From Mycobacterium adipatum (lineage in GTDB: Bacteria; Actinomycetota; Actinomycetes; Mycobacteriales; Mycobacteriaceae), in contig NZ_CP015596.1 of assembly GCF_001644575.1 (NCBI RefSeq), forward strand, positions 62,001 to 126,000: DNA of 64,000 nucleotides. Direction: 5' to 3'. Numbering within the stretch: the stretch's first letter is position 1; each line of letters opens with the position of its first letter. This document shows, in pieces, positions 51,560-60,496 of this stretch. Position numbers and translations under genes: made by a program. The notes beneath the pieces were generated by a model. It made no database searches. It was not told where the DNA came from and saw only the letters and a list, made by a program, of their open reading frames with translations.

Positions 51560-52381
51560 ATGACGAGCACGACGGCGACGCCGTTTCTCACCCAGCGCGG
51601 CGACGAGTTGGTGCCCAACCCCATCGCCCACGGCGGATGGGGACCCACCCTGGGCGGCCAGGTGGTGGGCGGGTTGCTCGCCCGCGCCATCGAGGCCCAG
51701 GTCGACGATGTCGATCTGCACCCCGCCCGGTTGACGGTCGAGATCCTGCGCCGGGTGGCCACCGAGCCGGTCCGGGTCAGCGCCACCGTCGTGCGCGCCG
51801 GCGGCCGGATGCGATCCGTGGACGCCGCGATGATCCAGGACGGTCACCTCGTGGCCCGCGCCTCGGCGCTCTATCTGCGCCGCGGCACCCAACCCGACGG
51901 CGAGTTCTGGAGCACGGCACTCACCCTTCCGCCGATACCCGCCGAACCCGACGAGATCGGGGACACCGTGCCGATGTTCATCCGGGCCTACGGAGCCACC
52001 GCCGACTCGGACAGCCTGGAATTCCCGTGGCAGCACAAGGGGCCGCGGTACGCCTGGGTTCGTGAATTCCGTGACCTGGTGGCGGGCGAGACCCCGACCC
52101 CGTTCATCCGGGCGGCGATGGCCGTCGATGTGACCAGCTCGATGACCAACTTCAGCACCGCGGGCCTGGCGTTCATCAACGCCGACTACACGTTGGCGCT
52201 CAGCCGGTTACCGGACGGCCCGTACATCGGTCTGGCCGCTCTGAGTCACACCAGCGCCGACGGGATCGCCACCGGGTCGACCGGGCTGTTCGACCGTCTG
52301 GGGCCGATCGGTACCGGATTGTCCACCGCGATAAGCAATTCCGGATTCGATCCGTCGGGTAAGTACCGGCGTCCGAGCTAG
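51560..52381 (+). CDS. Thioesterase-superfamily (double hotdog) protein, 273 aa
   Basis: It is similar in design to the TesB-like acyl-CoA thioesterases: HGGWGPTLGGQVVGGLLARAI (two parts, about residues 24-44), a RVSATVVRAGGRMRSVDAAM core and a second hotdog with SSMTNFSTAGLAFINADYTL. It would hydrolyse acyl-CoA. It appears to have its own leaderless promoter and thus not to be part of the Nit1C operon, although it follows after only 22 bases. Its end overlaps the convergent PPOX gene by 4 bases. Confidence 0.75.
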   Translation: MTSTTATPFLTQRGDELVPNPIAHGGWGPTLGGQVVGGLLARAIEAQVDDVDLHPARLTVEILRRVATEPVRVSATVVRAGGRMRSVDAAMIQDGHLVARASALYLRRGTQPDGEFWSTALTLPPIPAEPDEIGDTVPMFIRAYGATADSDSLEFPWQHKGPRYAWVREFRDLVAGETPTPFIRAAMAVDVTSSMTNFSTAGLAFINADYTLALSRLPDGPYIGLAALSHTSADGIATGSTGLFDRLGPIGTGLSTAISNSGFDPSGKYRRPS

Positions 52382-52836
52382 CGTGGTGGTGGGAAGCCAC
52401 CGGTGGCCACCGGACCCCACCGGCGAGGTGTGATGCGCAGCAGGCACTTTCCCTGATCGACCATGGCCTGCCGGTACTCGTCCCAATCCGAATGCTCCCC
52501 GGCCACCGACCGGAAGTAGTCGACCAGCGGCTCGACCGCATCGGGCAGGTCGATGCGTTCGGCGTCGCCGTCGACCTGGACGTACGGGCCGTAAAACTCC
52601 TCGGACAGCACGGTCACGCTGGCCCGCGGGGTGCGCCCGATGTTCACAGATTTGGCACGCTGCGGATAACTCGCGATGACGATGCGCCCCTGCTCGTCCA
52701 CCCCGCCGGTGACCGGAGAGCTCTGCAGCGATCCGTCGGCGCGGAAGGTGGTCAGCACCATCGCGTGCCGCGGCCGCACGAATTCCAGGAGTTCCTCGAG
52801 GGAGACCGCGTCGGCGGTCGCATAGTTCCGGGCCAT
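52378..52836 (-). CDS. PPOX-class (pyridoxamine-phosphate-oxidase-like) F420/FMN protein, 152 aa
   Basis: This split-barrel flavin/F420-binding protein has HAMVLTTFRADGSLQSSPVT (about residues 24-43), a GRIVIASYPQRAKSVNIGRT block (about 50-69) and a VQVDGDAERIDLP strand. Mycobacterial members reduce substrates with F420H2 (Rv1155 group). The start ATG 52836 gives a normal length of 152 aa. Substrate unknown. Confidence 0.85.
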   Translation of the reverse strand: MARNYATADAVSLEELLEFVRPRHAMVLTTFRADGSLQSSPVTGGVDEQGRIVIASYPQRAKSVNIGRTPRASVTVLSEEFYGPYVQVDGDAERIDLPDAVEPLVDYFRSVAGEHSDWDEYRQAMVDQGKCLLRITPRRWGPVATGGFPPPR

Positions 52837-52925
52837 GACCTCGATCCTAGGCACGCACGCAACGGCAACCTCACGCGACGAACGGTGATTTGGTCCCCGC
52901 CCCAGCACCGGACCATCATCGTCGG

Positions 52926-53702
52926 GTGCATTATTTCGAGCGTGCCGGCGAATCGCGTTTCCGGGCTTCCCGGCACACCCAGGGCGCGTGGAGTCCGGAC
53001 GAGCAGCACATCGCACCGTCCCTCGGGCTGCTCGCGCACATCGTCGAGCAGGACCGTGACCGCCGGCGCGATGACCGGCTACCGCTGACCCGCTTGTCCT
53101 ACGACATCCTCGGTACGGTTCCCGTCACCGAGGTCGACGTCTCCGTTCGGGTGCTGCGTCCCGGGCGCAGCATCGAACTGGTCGAAGCGACCATGACCCA
53201 CGGCGGCCGCCCGGTACTGGTGCTGCGGGCCTGGCTGATGCAGCGCTTCCCGACCGCCCACCTGGCCGGGTCGGCGCTGTCCCCGATACCCGGTGTCGAC
53301 GAGATGCCGACGTGGGACATGTCCGCCGCCTGGCCGGGTGGATTCATCGCGTCGGCCGAGGTGCGGCGACTCGCGCCGGCTCCGGGGCGCAGCACCGCAT
53401 GGGTGCGCACCGGCGTCGGGCTGGTCGCGGGGGAAGCAGCGAGTCCCGCCGCCCGTGCGATCGGGCTGCTCGATATCGCCAACGGCCTGGCCGTTCGTGC
53501 CGAGCCCAGCGCGGTCGCCTTCCCCAATATCGACCTGACCGCGCATCTGTTCGCCGAGCCGCGCGGCGAGTGGCTGGGCTTCGACACCAGCGTGTCCTTC
53601 GGCCCGGACGGACTCGGGTTGACCCACAGCATCATTCACGACGAAACCGGACCGATCGGTTCGTCAGCCCAGATGCTGACGGTGCGGCCCACTACCGTGT
53701 GA
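52926..53702 (+). CDS. Thioesterase-superfamily protein, 258 aa
   Basis: This is a further double-hotdog protein of the TesB-like type: GAWSPDEQHIAPSLGLLAHIV (two parts, about residues 21-41), PLTRLSYDILGTVPVTEVDV and a second module with AFPNIDLTAHLFAEPRGEWL and FDTSVSFGPDG. It starts at GTG 52926 and is followed after two bases by an esterase gene, then a membrane protein gene, forming a three-gene operon. The acyl substrate is unknown. Confidence 0.72.
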   Translation: MHYFERAGESRFRASRHTQGAWSPDEQHIAPSLGLLAHIVEQDRDRRRDDRLPLTRLSYDILGTVPVTEVDVSVRVLRPGRSIELVEATMTHGGRPVLVLRAWLMQRFPTAHLAGSALSPIPGVDEMPTWDMSAAWPGGFIASAEVRRLAPAPGRSTAWVRTGVGLVAGEAASPAARAIGLLDIANGLAVRAEPSAVAFPNIDLTAHLFAEPRGEWLGFDTSVSFGPDGLGLTHSIIHDETGPIGSSAQMLTVRPTTV

Positions 53703-53704
53703 GG

Positions 53705-54616
53705 ATGGGGAACCCGCGGATCGCGCCGCTGGAGTACGCGCTGGCCTACCTGGCGCAGCAGACCGCGCCGCTGTTGTTCCGGCCGCCCGCCGTCCCGGAA
53801 CCGACGCACCGTCTCGACGCGCCCGCGGTGGTGCGGGTGCCGACCCGGCACGGCCCGGTCCGGTGTTTCGTCTACCGGCCGCATCCGGCGTCTCCGCTGG
53901 GCGGCACGGCCACCCGCCGTCCGCCGCTGCACATCGACATCCACGGCGGCGGCTTCGTGCTGCGCAACACCCACGAGGATGCGCACATCTGCCGGTATCT
54001 GGCCTCCGATGTCGGCTGCGTCGTCCTGGCGATCGACTATCACGCCGCCCCTCAGGTGACTTTCCCTGTCGCAGAGGAAGAATGCATCGACGTGCTGCAA
54101 TGGGCGCTCGATCATGGCGACCAACAGGGCTGGGATGCCGAACGGGTCAGTGTCGGCGGCGCCAGCGCCGGGGCAAAGCTCAGCATGAACCTCGCGCAAT
54201 ACGCCCATGACTCCGCGTTCGCGCTACGGGCCGCGGTGCTGTCCTATGCGGTGGCCGACTGCACCCGCACCGACCGCACGTCACCCAAGGCCAATGCCGC
54301 CATTTCGCCGACACTGCAGAAACTGTCGGCCAGACTCTATTTCGTGGACCCCGCCAGCCACACCAGCCCGATGGCCTCGCCCTACCTCGACACCGAGCTG
54401 GCCCAGAAGATGCCGCCCACCCTGATTCAGACGGGTGACCTCGACACACTGGGACCGGAGATGGTCGAGATCGCCGCCCGGCTGCGCGACGGTGGTGTCG
54501 AGGTCAGGCACACCGCCTACCCCGTCGATCACGCCTTCAACACCCAGGGGAACCGGGAGATCATGGACACCTCGATCCGCGAGATCGGCACGTTTCTGAC
54601 CGAGCGGCTGGCATGA
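53705..54616 (+). CDS. Alpha/beta-hydrolase fold-3 esterase/lipase (HSL-like), 303 aa
   Basis: The oxyanion motif HGGGFV (about residues 79-84) and nucleophile elbow GGASAGAK (Ser about 155) define the hormone-sensitive-lipase group. The acid is in TGDLDTLGPE (about 246-255) and the His in YPVDHAFN (about 279). It hydrolyses carboxylic esters, probably short to medium acyl. There is no signal peptide. It overlaps the following membrane-protein gene by 4 bases. Confidence 0.87.
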   Translation: MGNPRIAPLEYALAYLAQQTAPLLFRPPAVPEPTHRLDAPAVVRVPTRHGPVRCFVYRPHPASPLGGTATRRPPLHIDIHGGGFVLRNTHEDAHICRYLASDVGCVVLAIDYHAAPQVTFPVAEEECIDVLQWALDHGDQQGWDAERVSVGGASAGAKLSMNLAQYAHDSAFALRAAVLSYAVADCTRTDRTSPKANAAISPTLQKLSARLYFVDPASHTSPMASPYLDTELAQKMPPTLIQTGDLDTLGPEMVEIAARLRDGGVEVRHTAYPVDHAFNTQGNREIMDTSIREIGTFLTERLA

Positions 54617-55131
54617 CGCCGTCCCCCGCGACGGACGGTGTCCAGGTCGAGCATGTGGTCGCCGCACTGCGCGAGCGGATGTACGGTGCCATCTCCTGCC
54701 TGGCAACGCTGGCCGCCCTCGCCCGTTACACAGATGTCGACACCAACGCCTGGTACCGGGTGATCGACGTGGCGGTGGCCGCGGGCGGCTTGTGGGCGGC
54801 GGCGTTGCTGGCCGAGTTCATCGCCCGGCTCAGCGTGGAGGGCAAGGCCCCGCGCGGGCACTCGGCCTGGGCGATGCTGGCCTCCTCCGGTCAGATCCTG
54901 CAGGCGGCGGCCGCGCCGGCGGTGATCTTGGCACTGGCCGGTTTCGGCGTGCTCGACACTCCGGACGCGGTGTGGATCGCCATGTGGTTCCTGGTCGCGG
55001 AGATGGCACTCATCGCCTTCGCCGCGGTGCACCGCGCCGGGCTGGTGTGGTGGCAGCAGATCGTGGCCGTGTTACTCCTGGCCGGTGCCGGTGCGGCCGT
55101 GGTGGCGGTCAAGATGATTGCCCATCACTGA
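54613..55131 (+). CDS. Membrane protein of unknown function, 172 aa
   Basis: Four hydrophobic helices are predicted (about residues 25-40, 48-68, 88-112 and 118-136) with a fifth at the C-terminus (about 142-166). No family motif is recognised. The ATG overlaps the esterase stop, so it is co-translated with it and may be part of the same lipid-related function. Confidence 0.65.
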   Translation: MTPSPATDGVQVEHVVAALRERMYGAISCLATLAALARYTDVDTNAWYRVIDVAVAAGGLWAAALLAEFIARLSVEGKAPRGHSAWAMLASSGQILQAAAAPAVILALAGFGVLDTPDAVWIAMWFLVAEMALIAFAAVHRAGLVWWQQIVAVLLLAGAGAAVVAVKMIAHH

Positions 55132-55958
55132 TCGCCGGTCTGCACCGGACGACCTTCCGCACTCCACTGCGACCACGATCCGGGAAACAGTGCCGCATCC
55201 ACGCCGGCCGCGGCCAGGGCCGCCACCAGCACCGATGCCGTCACCCCCGAGCCGCAATACACCCCGACCTGGTCCGAGCCACCGAATGACCAGCCCAGCG
55301 CCGCTATCTCGGCATCGGGCAGCAGCGTTCCGGCCGCCGTCAGGACCGCGGTACTGGGCAGGTTCCGAGCTCCCGGGATGTGCCCGGCCAGCGGGTCCAT
55401 GGGTTCGACATCACCGCGGAATCGTTCCGGTGCGCGGGCGTCGAGCAGGTTCGGGTGCCCGGCGGCCTCGTCCGCGGTCAGCGTCGGCATCGCCCCCGCA
55501 TACAGGTCCTCGTGCAGCACCACCGCATCGCCGGGTGACGCTACGACCGGACCGGCCTCCAGTGCATGGCCCGCGGCGATCCAGGCGCGCAGGCCGCCGT
55601 CGAGGATCCGCACATCCCCGATCCCCGCGGCCCGCAGCACCCACCACGCCCGCGCTGAACCGGCCAGGTTCCAATCGTCGTAGATCACCACGGGTACACC
55701 CCGGCGCACGCCCCAGCGGCGCGCCGCCTCCTGCAGGGCCGATCCGGAGGGCAGCGGATGCCTGCCCCGGCCGTCGACCCGGTGATCGGTGAGCTCGTCA
55801 TCGAGGGAGACGTAGACGGCGCCGGGCAGGTGTCCGCGCTCATGGTCGGCACGGCCGTCCGGCTGGGATAGCTGCCAGCGCACATCGAGCAAGGTCACGG
55901 GCTGTTCCGCAGTCAGCAGGTTCGCGAGTTCGGCGGTCGTGATGAAGACATCGGCCAT
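55125..55958 (-). CDS. Sulfurtransferase with two rhodanese domains, 277 aa
   Basis: Two rhodanese domains are present: an N-terminal inactive copy (VTLLDVRWQL at about residues 21-30, RGHLPGAVYVSLD) and a C-terminal catalytic copy with active-site loop VYCGSGVTA (Cys about 235). It transfers sulfane sulfur from thiosulfate or 3-mercaptopyruvate to an acceptor such as cyanide or thiols. The CGSGVT loop is the mercaptopyruvate-type. A role in cyanide detoxification alongside the nearby Nit1C operon is conceivable but not shown. It converges on the membrane protein gene. Confidence 0.88.
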   Translation of the reverse strand: MADVFITTAELANLLTAEQPVTLLDVRWQLSQPDGRADHERGHLPGAVYVSLDDELTDHRVDGRGRHPLPSGSALQEAARRWGVRRGVPVVIYDDWNLAGSARAWWVLRAAGIGDVRILDGGLRAWIAAGHALEAGPVVASPGDAVVLHEDLYAGAMPTLTADEAAGHPNLLDARAPERFRGDVEPMDPLAGHIPGARNLPSTAVLTAAGTLLPDAEIAALGWSFGGSDQVGVYCGSGVTASVLVAALAAAGVDAALFPGSWSQWSAEGRPVQTGDQ

Positions 55959-56033
55959 GCTTGCAGCGTCCCAGATCGCGGCGGTTTGGTCGAAGACGGA
56001 AACAATCCGCCGGTCCGTGGTGTTCTAGTGCCC

Positions 56034-56456
56034 ATGTCCAACACCCCCGAACTGAGCCCGACCGACTGGGTCCGCGACCAGACCGAACGCATCCTCGCGC
56101 AGGGCACCACCGATGGAGTTGAGATCCTCGACCGCCCCGTGGTGCTGTTCACCACCACCGGCGCCAAATCCGGCAAGAAGCGCTACGTGCCGTTGATGCG
56201 CGTGGAGGAGAACGGCAAGTACGCGATGGTCGCGTCCAAGGGCGGCGATCCGCAGCACCCGGCGTGGTATCACAACGTCAAGACACACCCACAGGTCACC
56301 GCGCAGGACGGCGACAAGGTCATCGAACTGACCGCCCGCGAGGTCGAGGGCGAGGAGCGCGCGCACTGGTGGGAGCTGGCCGTGGCTGCGTACCCGCCCT
56401 ACGCCGAGTACCAGACCAAGACCGACCGGCTGATCCCGGTGTTCGTGCTGGAGTAG
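56034..56456 (+). CDS. F420-dependent nitroreductase-family (Ddn/DUF385) protein, 140 aa
   Basis: This deazaflavin-dependent nitroreductase-type split barrel has the F420-site motif TTTGAKSGKKRYVPLMRVEE (about residues 40-59) and GGDPQHPAWYHNVKTHPQVT (about 71-90). Mycobacterial relatives reduce quinones and activate nitroimidazoles. The start ATG 56034 is likely; GTG 56028 is an in-frame alternative. It stands alone before the interrupted HNH gene. Confidence 0.87.
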   Translation: MSNTPELSPTDWVRDQTERILAQGTTDGVEILDRPVVLFTTTGAKSGKKRYVPLMRVEENGKYAMVASKGGDPQHPAWYHNVKTHPQVTAQDGDKVIELTAREVEGEERAHWWELAVAAYPPYAEYQTKTDRLIPVFVLE

Positions 56457-57611
56457 GACCGGTCGGCTGCCTGCTCGGCACTCGGTTTCATCGACGCCCA
56501 CCGCATCACCGAGGCACTCGCCGACGCACAGGTCCGGATGAGCTGACCTCGTTGGTCGTCGGTGGTGGCGGTTCGAATGGTGTGTACCACCACCATTGGG
56601 CGCGTTCACCCTTCGGGCCGGGGCACGGTGGCACCTCGGGTGCCGCCGTGCTGGGTGGGCGGGCCAACGCGGCATTGGTCAGTTCGTCGCCATGCTGGTC
56701 GGTGACGTTCAGGGTGTCGGCGGGCCCGGTGAGGGTGATGCCACCCTGGTGATGCAGGCGGTGATGAAACGGGCACTGCAACACCAGATTCCACAGTTCG
56801 GTGGGCCCGCCGTCCTCCCAGTGCACCAGATGATGGGCATGCAACCCGCGGGTCGCTCCACACCCGGGCACCACACACGTGCGGTCACGGTGCTCCAACG
56901 CCCGGCGCAGCCGCCGCCCCACCGTCCGGGTCGCCCGCCCCGCCCCGAGGGGCCGACCGTGGCGTTCGAACCACACCTCGCAGGTGGTATCACAGAGCAG
57001 GTACTGGCGATCGGCCTCCGAGAGCGCCGGACCCAGGTGCAACGCCGCGACCGGGGTGTCCACATCGGCGTGAATCACCACGGTGGTGTGCTGACCGTGC
57101 GGGCGCACCGCCACATCGGCATCCCAGCCGGCCTCGATCAGACTCATGAACGCGTCCACGAGGTTCGGCAACGGCGGCGCCTGCACCGAAATCGTGTCGG
57201 ATCTGTCGACGTCGTACTGATCCCCCTCGCGCGGATCAATCGAGTCTTTGGGGTCGTGGTCGCGTTTCCACTGCGCGATCAGCTTGTCGCGGTGCGACTG
57301 CAGGCCGGCCTCGAACGTCGCGGCCTCCACCGTGGGCAGCCGGAGGCGGTAGCTGGTGTAGCCCTCGCCCTCGACCTGCGAAAAGGACCGCTGCGGCTCC
57401 ACCGCCGGGTCGGGCTCGGGGCGCGGCTCTTGTTCGACCGCGGTACGCAACTGGCTCACCGTGGCGACCGCCACCAACTCCGCGTAATGCTCATCGCAGC
57501 CCGGCCCGCCACGCTCGGCGATCACCCCGATCTGATCCAACGACACCCGGCCCTCCCGCAGGCCCGCCGCGCAGCGTCCAAGCTCCGACAACCGGTGCGC
57601 CACCGCGACCA

Positions 57612-57636
57612 TGAACCGTCCTGGTCTGGGTGGAGA
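57612..57636. repeat. IS terminal inverted repeat, left
   Basis: TGAACCGTCCTGG followed by TCTGGGTGGAGA; the partner at 58927-58951 is identical over the first 13 bases and then differs by a one-base shift. Confidence 0.9.
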
Positions 57637-57643
57637 CCTTCGG

Positions 57644-58576
57644 TTATGCCACCTCTGCTGTGGAGGCGACGGTGTGACGGTACCGGTCCTCGTGCTGGCA
57701 GGGCGAGAGATAGTCCAGAGCCGAGTGCAGGCGGGTGGTGTTGTACCAATGCACCCAGGCGGCGGTTTCTCGTTCCACCTCGGCCCGCCCTGTCCAGGAC
57801 TGGGTGCGATTGATCAGCTCGGTCTTGTAGAGACCGATCGCGGATTCCATCAATGCGTTGTCCAAGGCGTCACCGACCGAACCAATCGATCCCGCGATAC
57901 CGGAGTCGTGCAATGCATCGGTGAAGGCCAGCGATGTGTACTGACTTCCGGCATCGGAATGGTGCACCAAACCTGTTGTCGTGAAATGGAAATCAGTTCT
58001 GCGCCGAGTGAACACAGCCTGCTCGAGGACACTGTGCACCAGCGGTGTCGCCTTGGTCGACATCACCCGCCAGCCCAGTATCCGCCGTGAATACACATCG
58101 ACGCAGAACGCCGTGTAGACAAACCCTGCCAGCGTCCAGGTGTAGGTGAAATCAGCGACCCACCACTGATCGGGACGCGTGGGCGCACCCCATTGCCGGG
58201 CGATCAGATCGGGATGGCGCGCCGCCCCCGGATCAGCGGTAGTGGTGACCGTGGTGCGTCGTCTGCCACGCACCGCACCGCTGATCCCGCAGATGCTCAT
58301 CAGCCGGCCCACCTGATCACGCCCGATGTCGTGGCCTGCATGTTTCATGGCGTGCCACATCTTGCGGACCCCGTAGAGCCGCCGGTTGTCGACGAACAGC
58401 TGGTGCACGGTGTTGGCGGCGTGCGCTTGGTTCCAGGCAGTGTCGCTGACTGGGCCGCGGGCTTTGGCCGCGTAGTAGGTGGACGGGGCGATCTTGACGC
58501 CGTAGCTCGAAAGCACGGTGCAGATCGGGTCGACCCCGAACCGGTGACGATGAGCGTCGATGTACTCGACGATCAC
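57644..58576 (-). CDS. IS3-family transposase OrfB (DDE integrase), 310 aa
   Basis: The catalytic domain with DDE residues is intact: Asp in WWVADFTYTW (about 138), Asp in VHHSDAGSQYTS (about 203) and Glu in NALMESAIGLYKTE (about 239). The spacing is that of IS3 family rve integrases. It begins at a GTG that overlaps the OrfA stop. Normally translated as an OrfAB fusion after -1 frameshift. All catalytic residues are present, so transposition competence is plausible. Confidence 0.92.
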   Translation of the reverse strand: MIVEYIDAHRHRFGVDPICTVLSSYGVKIAPSTYYAAKARGPVSDTAWNQAHAANTVHQLFVDNRRLYGVRKMWHAMKHAGHDIGRDQVGRLMSICGISGAVRGRRRTTVTTTADPGAARHPDLIARQWGAPTRPDQWWVADFTYTWTLAGFVYTAFCVDVYSRRILGWRVMSTKATPLVHSVLEQAVFTRRRTDFHFTTTGLVHHSDAGSQYTSLAFTDALHDSGIAGSIGSVGDALDNALMESAIGLYKTELINRTQSWTGRAEVERETAAWVHWYNTTRLHSALDYLSPCQHEDRYRHTVASTAEVA

Positions 58577-58899
58577 CGAAGTCGGCGGTCGACCTCCGCC
58601 GCCGCGAAAAACGCTGTCGCTGTCTTGAGAATCTCATTAGCCCTGCGCAACTCGGCATTCTCCCGACGCAACGCCGTCAACTCCGCAACCGGGTCACCAG
58701 ACCCCTGCCCAGCCCCGGGGTCAGTCGAGCCGTAACGGCCCTCCACCCAGTTGCGCAACGTGGCCTCATTGATCCCAAGGATCTCGCCGACATAGCGACG
58801 AGCCCCTCGCTTGGAATCCCCGGCCTGACTAATCCGGTCCTGATACATCCGTACCGCCCGCTCACGGGTCTCCGGGTCGAACTTCCTCGGCGCAGCCAC
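58573..58899 (-). CDS. IS3-family transposase OrfA, 108 aa
   Basis: A helix-turn-helix DNA-binding protein (KFDPETRERAVRMYQDRI, then LGINEATLRNWVE) with a leucine-zipper-like C-terminus (ELTALRRENAELRRANEIL) that mediates dimerisation. Its stop overlaps the OrfB GTG start by 4 bases. A GTTTTTC stretch about 35 bases before the stop could allow a -1 shift to an OrfAB fusion, since the -1 frame is open into OrfB. Confidence 0.92.
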   Translation of the reverse strand: MAAPRKFDPETRERAVRMYQDRISQAGDSKRGARRYVGEILGINEATLRNWVEGRYGSTDPGAGQGSGDPVAELTALRRENAELRRANEILKTATAFFAAAEVDRRLR

Positions 58900-58926
58900 A
58901 ACAACATCCTCCTGGTGCGATCACGA

Positions 58927-58951
58927 TCTCCACCAGACCCAGGACGGTTCA
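58927..58951. repeat. IS terminal inverted repeat, right
   Basis: The inverted copy of the left end; the CCA at 58952-58954 repeats the CCA at 57609-57611. Confidence 0.9.
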
Positions 58952-59263
58952 CCATGGTCTCGGCCCGGCGCGGGCTCACCCCGGTCTTCCACGCCACCAA
59001 CCCCGGCAGCGACCGACACCCGGTGGCACCCCACAACGCGTTCCCGTCCTCGCTGCCCGCGCCGCCGATCTCGGCGATGATCTCCACCAACCGGCCATCG
59101 ATGGCATTGCGCTGCCCGGTCAACTCCGCCATCTCGTCGAACAGCACCTCGATACGCTTGGGCGCGAACCGATCCCGATCCAAAGGCGCTGTCGGAGGCG
59201 GCATACCACGATTCTCGCACCCGGGTCCGACAAGCAAACGGGTGGCGACGACCGCCGCCGCGG

Positions 59264-60430
59264 CTACCCCAGCGCCACCCCGAGTTCCTGGGCGAACACC
59301 TTGATCATGTGTTGCACCGCAATTTCGTTGCGTCCGATGATCATATGATCGTGCTGCCCGTGCCTTACGCCCTGCCCGCATTGCGGCAGCATCGCGAAAT
59401 CCTCATCGCGGACCGCGGCGTGAACCCCTTCGTAGACGGTGTCGTAGAGCGCGCGCATATCGTCATCGGTCGCCGGGATGCGTCCCATCCAGCTGTGCCG
59501 GACGGTGCAGCGCGTCGGATCCCCGTCAGGCAGCATGTCGATGATCTCGACCCCGACGGGGCTGTTGGCCAAGATCAGATTGGGGTAGACCCAGTAGATG
59601 ACGCCCATGTTGGCGCCGGGATCGCGCGTGGCCGACGGGTCGGAGTCGAGATTTTTGATCCAGGTAAACGGAAAACCGATGCGATGGTGCTTGCCGAACT
59701 CGTCATAGACGGCTGTGTTGGGCAGCGTGTTCTGCCCGATCAGGCTCTCGCCGTGCACGAAGGGGAAGTGATAGCCCTCCGCGAACGCCTCCAGCGCGCC
59801 CTTCCAGGACACCTCGGATGAGAACTCCCGGTCGGTGTGATAGCCGTAGGAGGGGTAGTCCCACAGTGCCAGTTCGTCTTTCAATGGACCCAGATGTGCG
59901 TCCAGATCGATGGTGGCGTCTGCGGTGAGCACCGCCCAGATGAATCCGTAGCGTTCCACCGACGGCAGTTCGACCAGTCCGTAGTCCTTGACGTCCATCG
60001 AGTCGAAGCCCGCCTTACCGGGCACCATGAACAGCTCGCCGGTGTTCTTGTATGTCCACGCGTGGTACGGGCAGACGAATCTCGCGGAGTTCCCCGAGCC
60101 GCAGGCCGGCATGGCACCGCGATGCCGGCAGTAGTTGAGCAGGACGTGGCTCGTGCCGGTCCGGTCGCGGGTGATCAGCAGCGAATCGCCGAGGACCGAG
60201 CGCACGACGTAATCGTTGCGTTCCGGGATCTGCGCGGACGGCACGATGGCCAGCGGCACCCGGCGCAGGATCTGTGATTCCTCGATCTCGGTGATCTTCG
60301 GGTCACGGTAATAGTGCAGTGGCACTTTGAGTTCACGGTCGGCCATATCCGTGGTGCCGTCGAGGGCATGGCGCAGCGCGCGGCGGGTCAACTCTTCATC
60401 GGTGCTGTTCGGCGGGCGGGAGATCATCAT
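59264..60430 (-). CDS. Rieske-type aromatic-ring-hydroxylating oxygenase alpha subunit, 388 aa
   Basis: The Rieske motif C-x-H-x16-C-x2-H is present (NYCRHRG at about residues 100-106 and VCPYHAW at about 119-125). The mononuclear iron ligands lie in EGYHFPFVHGES (two His near 215-220). The large-subunit type usually needs a ferredoxin and reductase, not encoded nearby. Start is uncertain: ATG 60430 is preferred, because the earlier ATG 60442 falls within a palindrome that looks like the operator of the divergent TetR gene. Substrate unknown. Confidence 0.83.
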   Translation of the reverse strand: MMISRPPNSTDEELTRRALRHALDGTTDMADRELKVPLHYYRDPKITEIEESQILRRVPLAIVPSAQIPERNDYVVRSVLGDSLLITRDRTGTSHVLLNYCRHRGAMPACGSGNSARFVCPYHAWTYKNTGELFMVPGKAGFDSMDVKDYGLVELPSVERYGFIWAVLTADATIDLDAHLGPLKDELALWDYPSYGYHTDREFSSEVSWKGALEAFAEGYHFPFVHGESLIGQNTLPNTAVYDEFGKHHRIGFPFTWIKNLDSDPSATRDPGANMGVIYWVYPNLILANSPVGVEIIDMLPDGDPTRCTVRHSWMGRIPATDDDMRALYDTVYEGVHAAVRDEDFAMLPQCGQGVRHGQHDHMIIGRNEIAVQHMIKVFAQELGVALG

Positions 60431-60436
60431 CAGACC

Positions 60437-60458
60437 ATACATTCATCGTCGATTGTAT
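60437..60458. promoter_or_regulatory. Partial palindrome between Rieske gene and TetR gene
   Basis: ATACA-x-TC...GA-x-TGTAT is symmetric at 7 of 11 pairs in 22 bp, lying 7 bases before the Rieske ATG 60430 and 38 bases before the TetR ATG. A TTGACA-like -35 on the minus strand (60459-60464 inverted) is next to it. Confidence 0.45.
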
Positions 60459-60496
60459 TGTCAAGGGTCGAGAGCGGATCGTGCGACGATCGAGGC

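Larger units (their letters stand above)
57612..58951 (-). mobile_element. IS3-family insertion sequence, 1340 bp, IS6110-like ends
   Basis: The element is bounded by 25-bp imperfect inverted repeats that begin TGAACCGTCCTGG (57612-57636 and 58927-58951 inverted) and by a direct CCA target duplication (57609-57611 and 58952-58954). Two overlapping transposase frames are inside. The ends start TGAACCG like those of IS6110. The intact frames, complete ends and in-frame target suggest recent insertion. Confidence 0.93.
56506..59204 (-). pseudogene. DUF222/HNH (13E12-repeat-type) protein gene split by an IS3-family element
   Basis: The 5' fragment (59204-58955) encodes the start of a 13E12-type DUF222 protein, ending SPRRAETM; the 3' fragment (57611-56506) resumes VAVAHRLSELGRCAAGLREG and ends in an HNH domain with CVVPGCGATRGLHAHHLVHW (Cys/His zinc and HNH residues present). 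Removing the element and one CCA duplicate joins the parts in frame (1356 nt, 451 codons plus stop). The gene is therefore intact apart from a recent insertion. Such HNH proteins are multicopy in mycobacteria and of unknown function. Confidence 0.88.
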
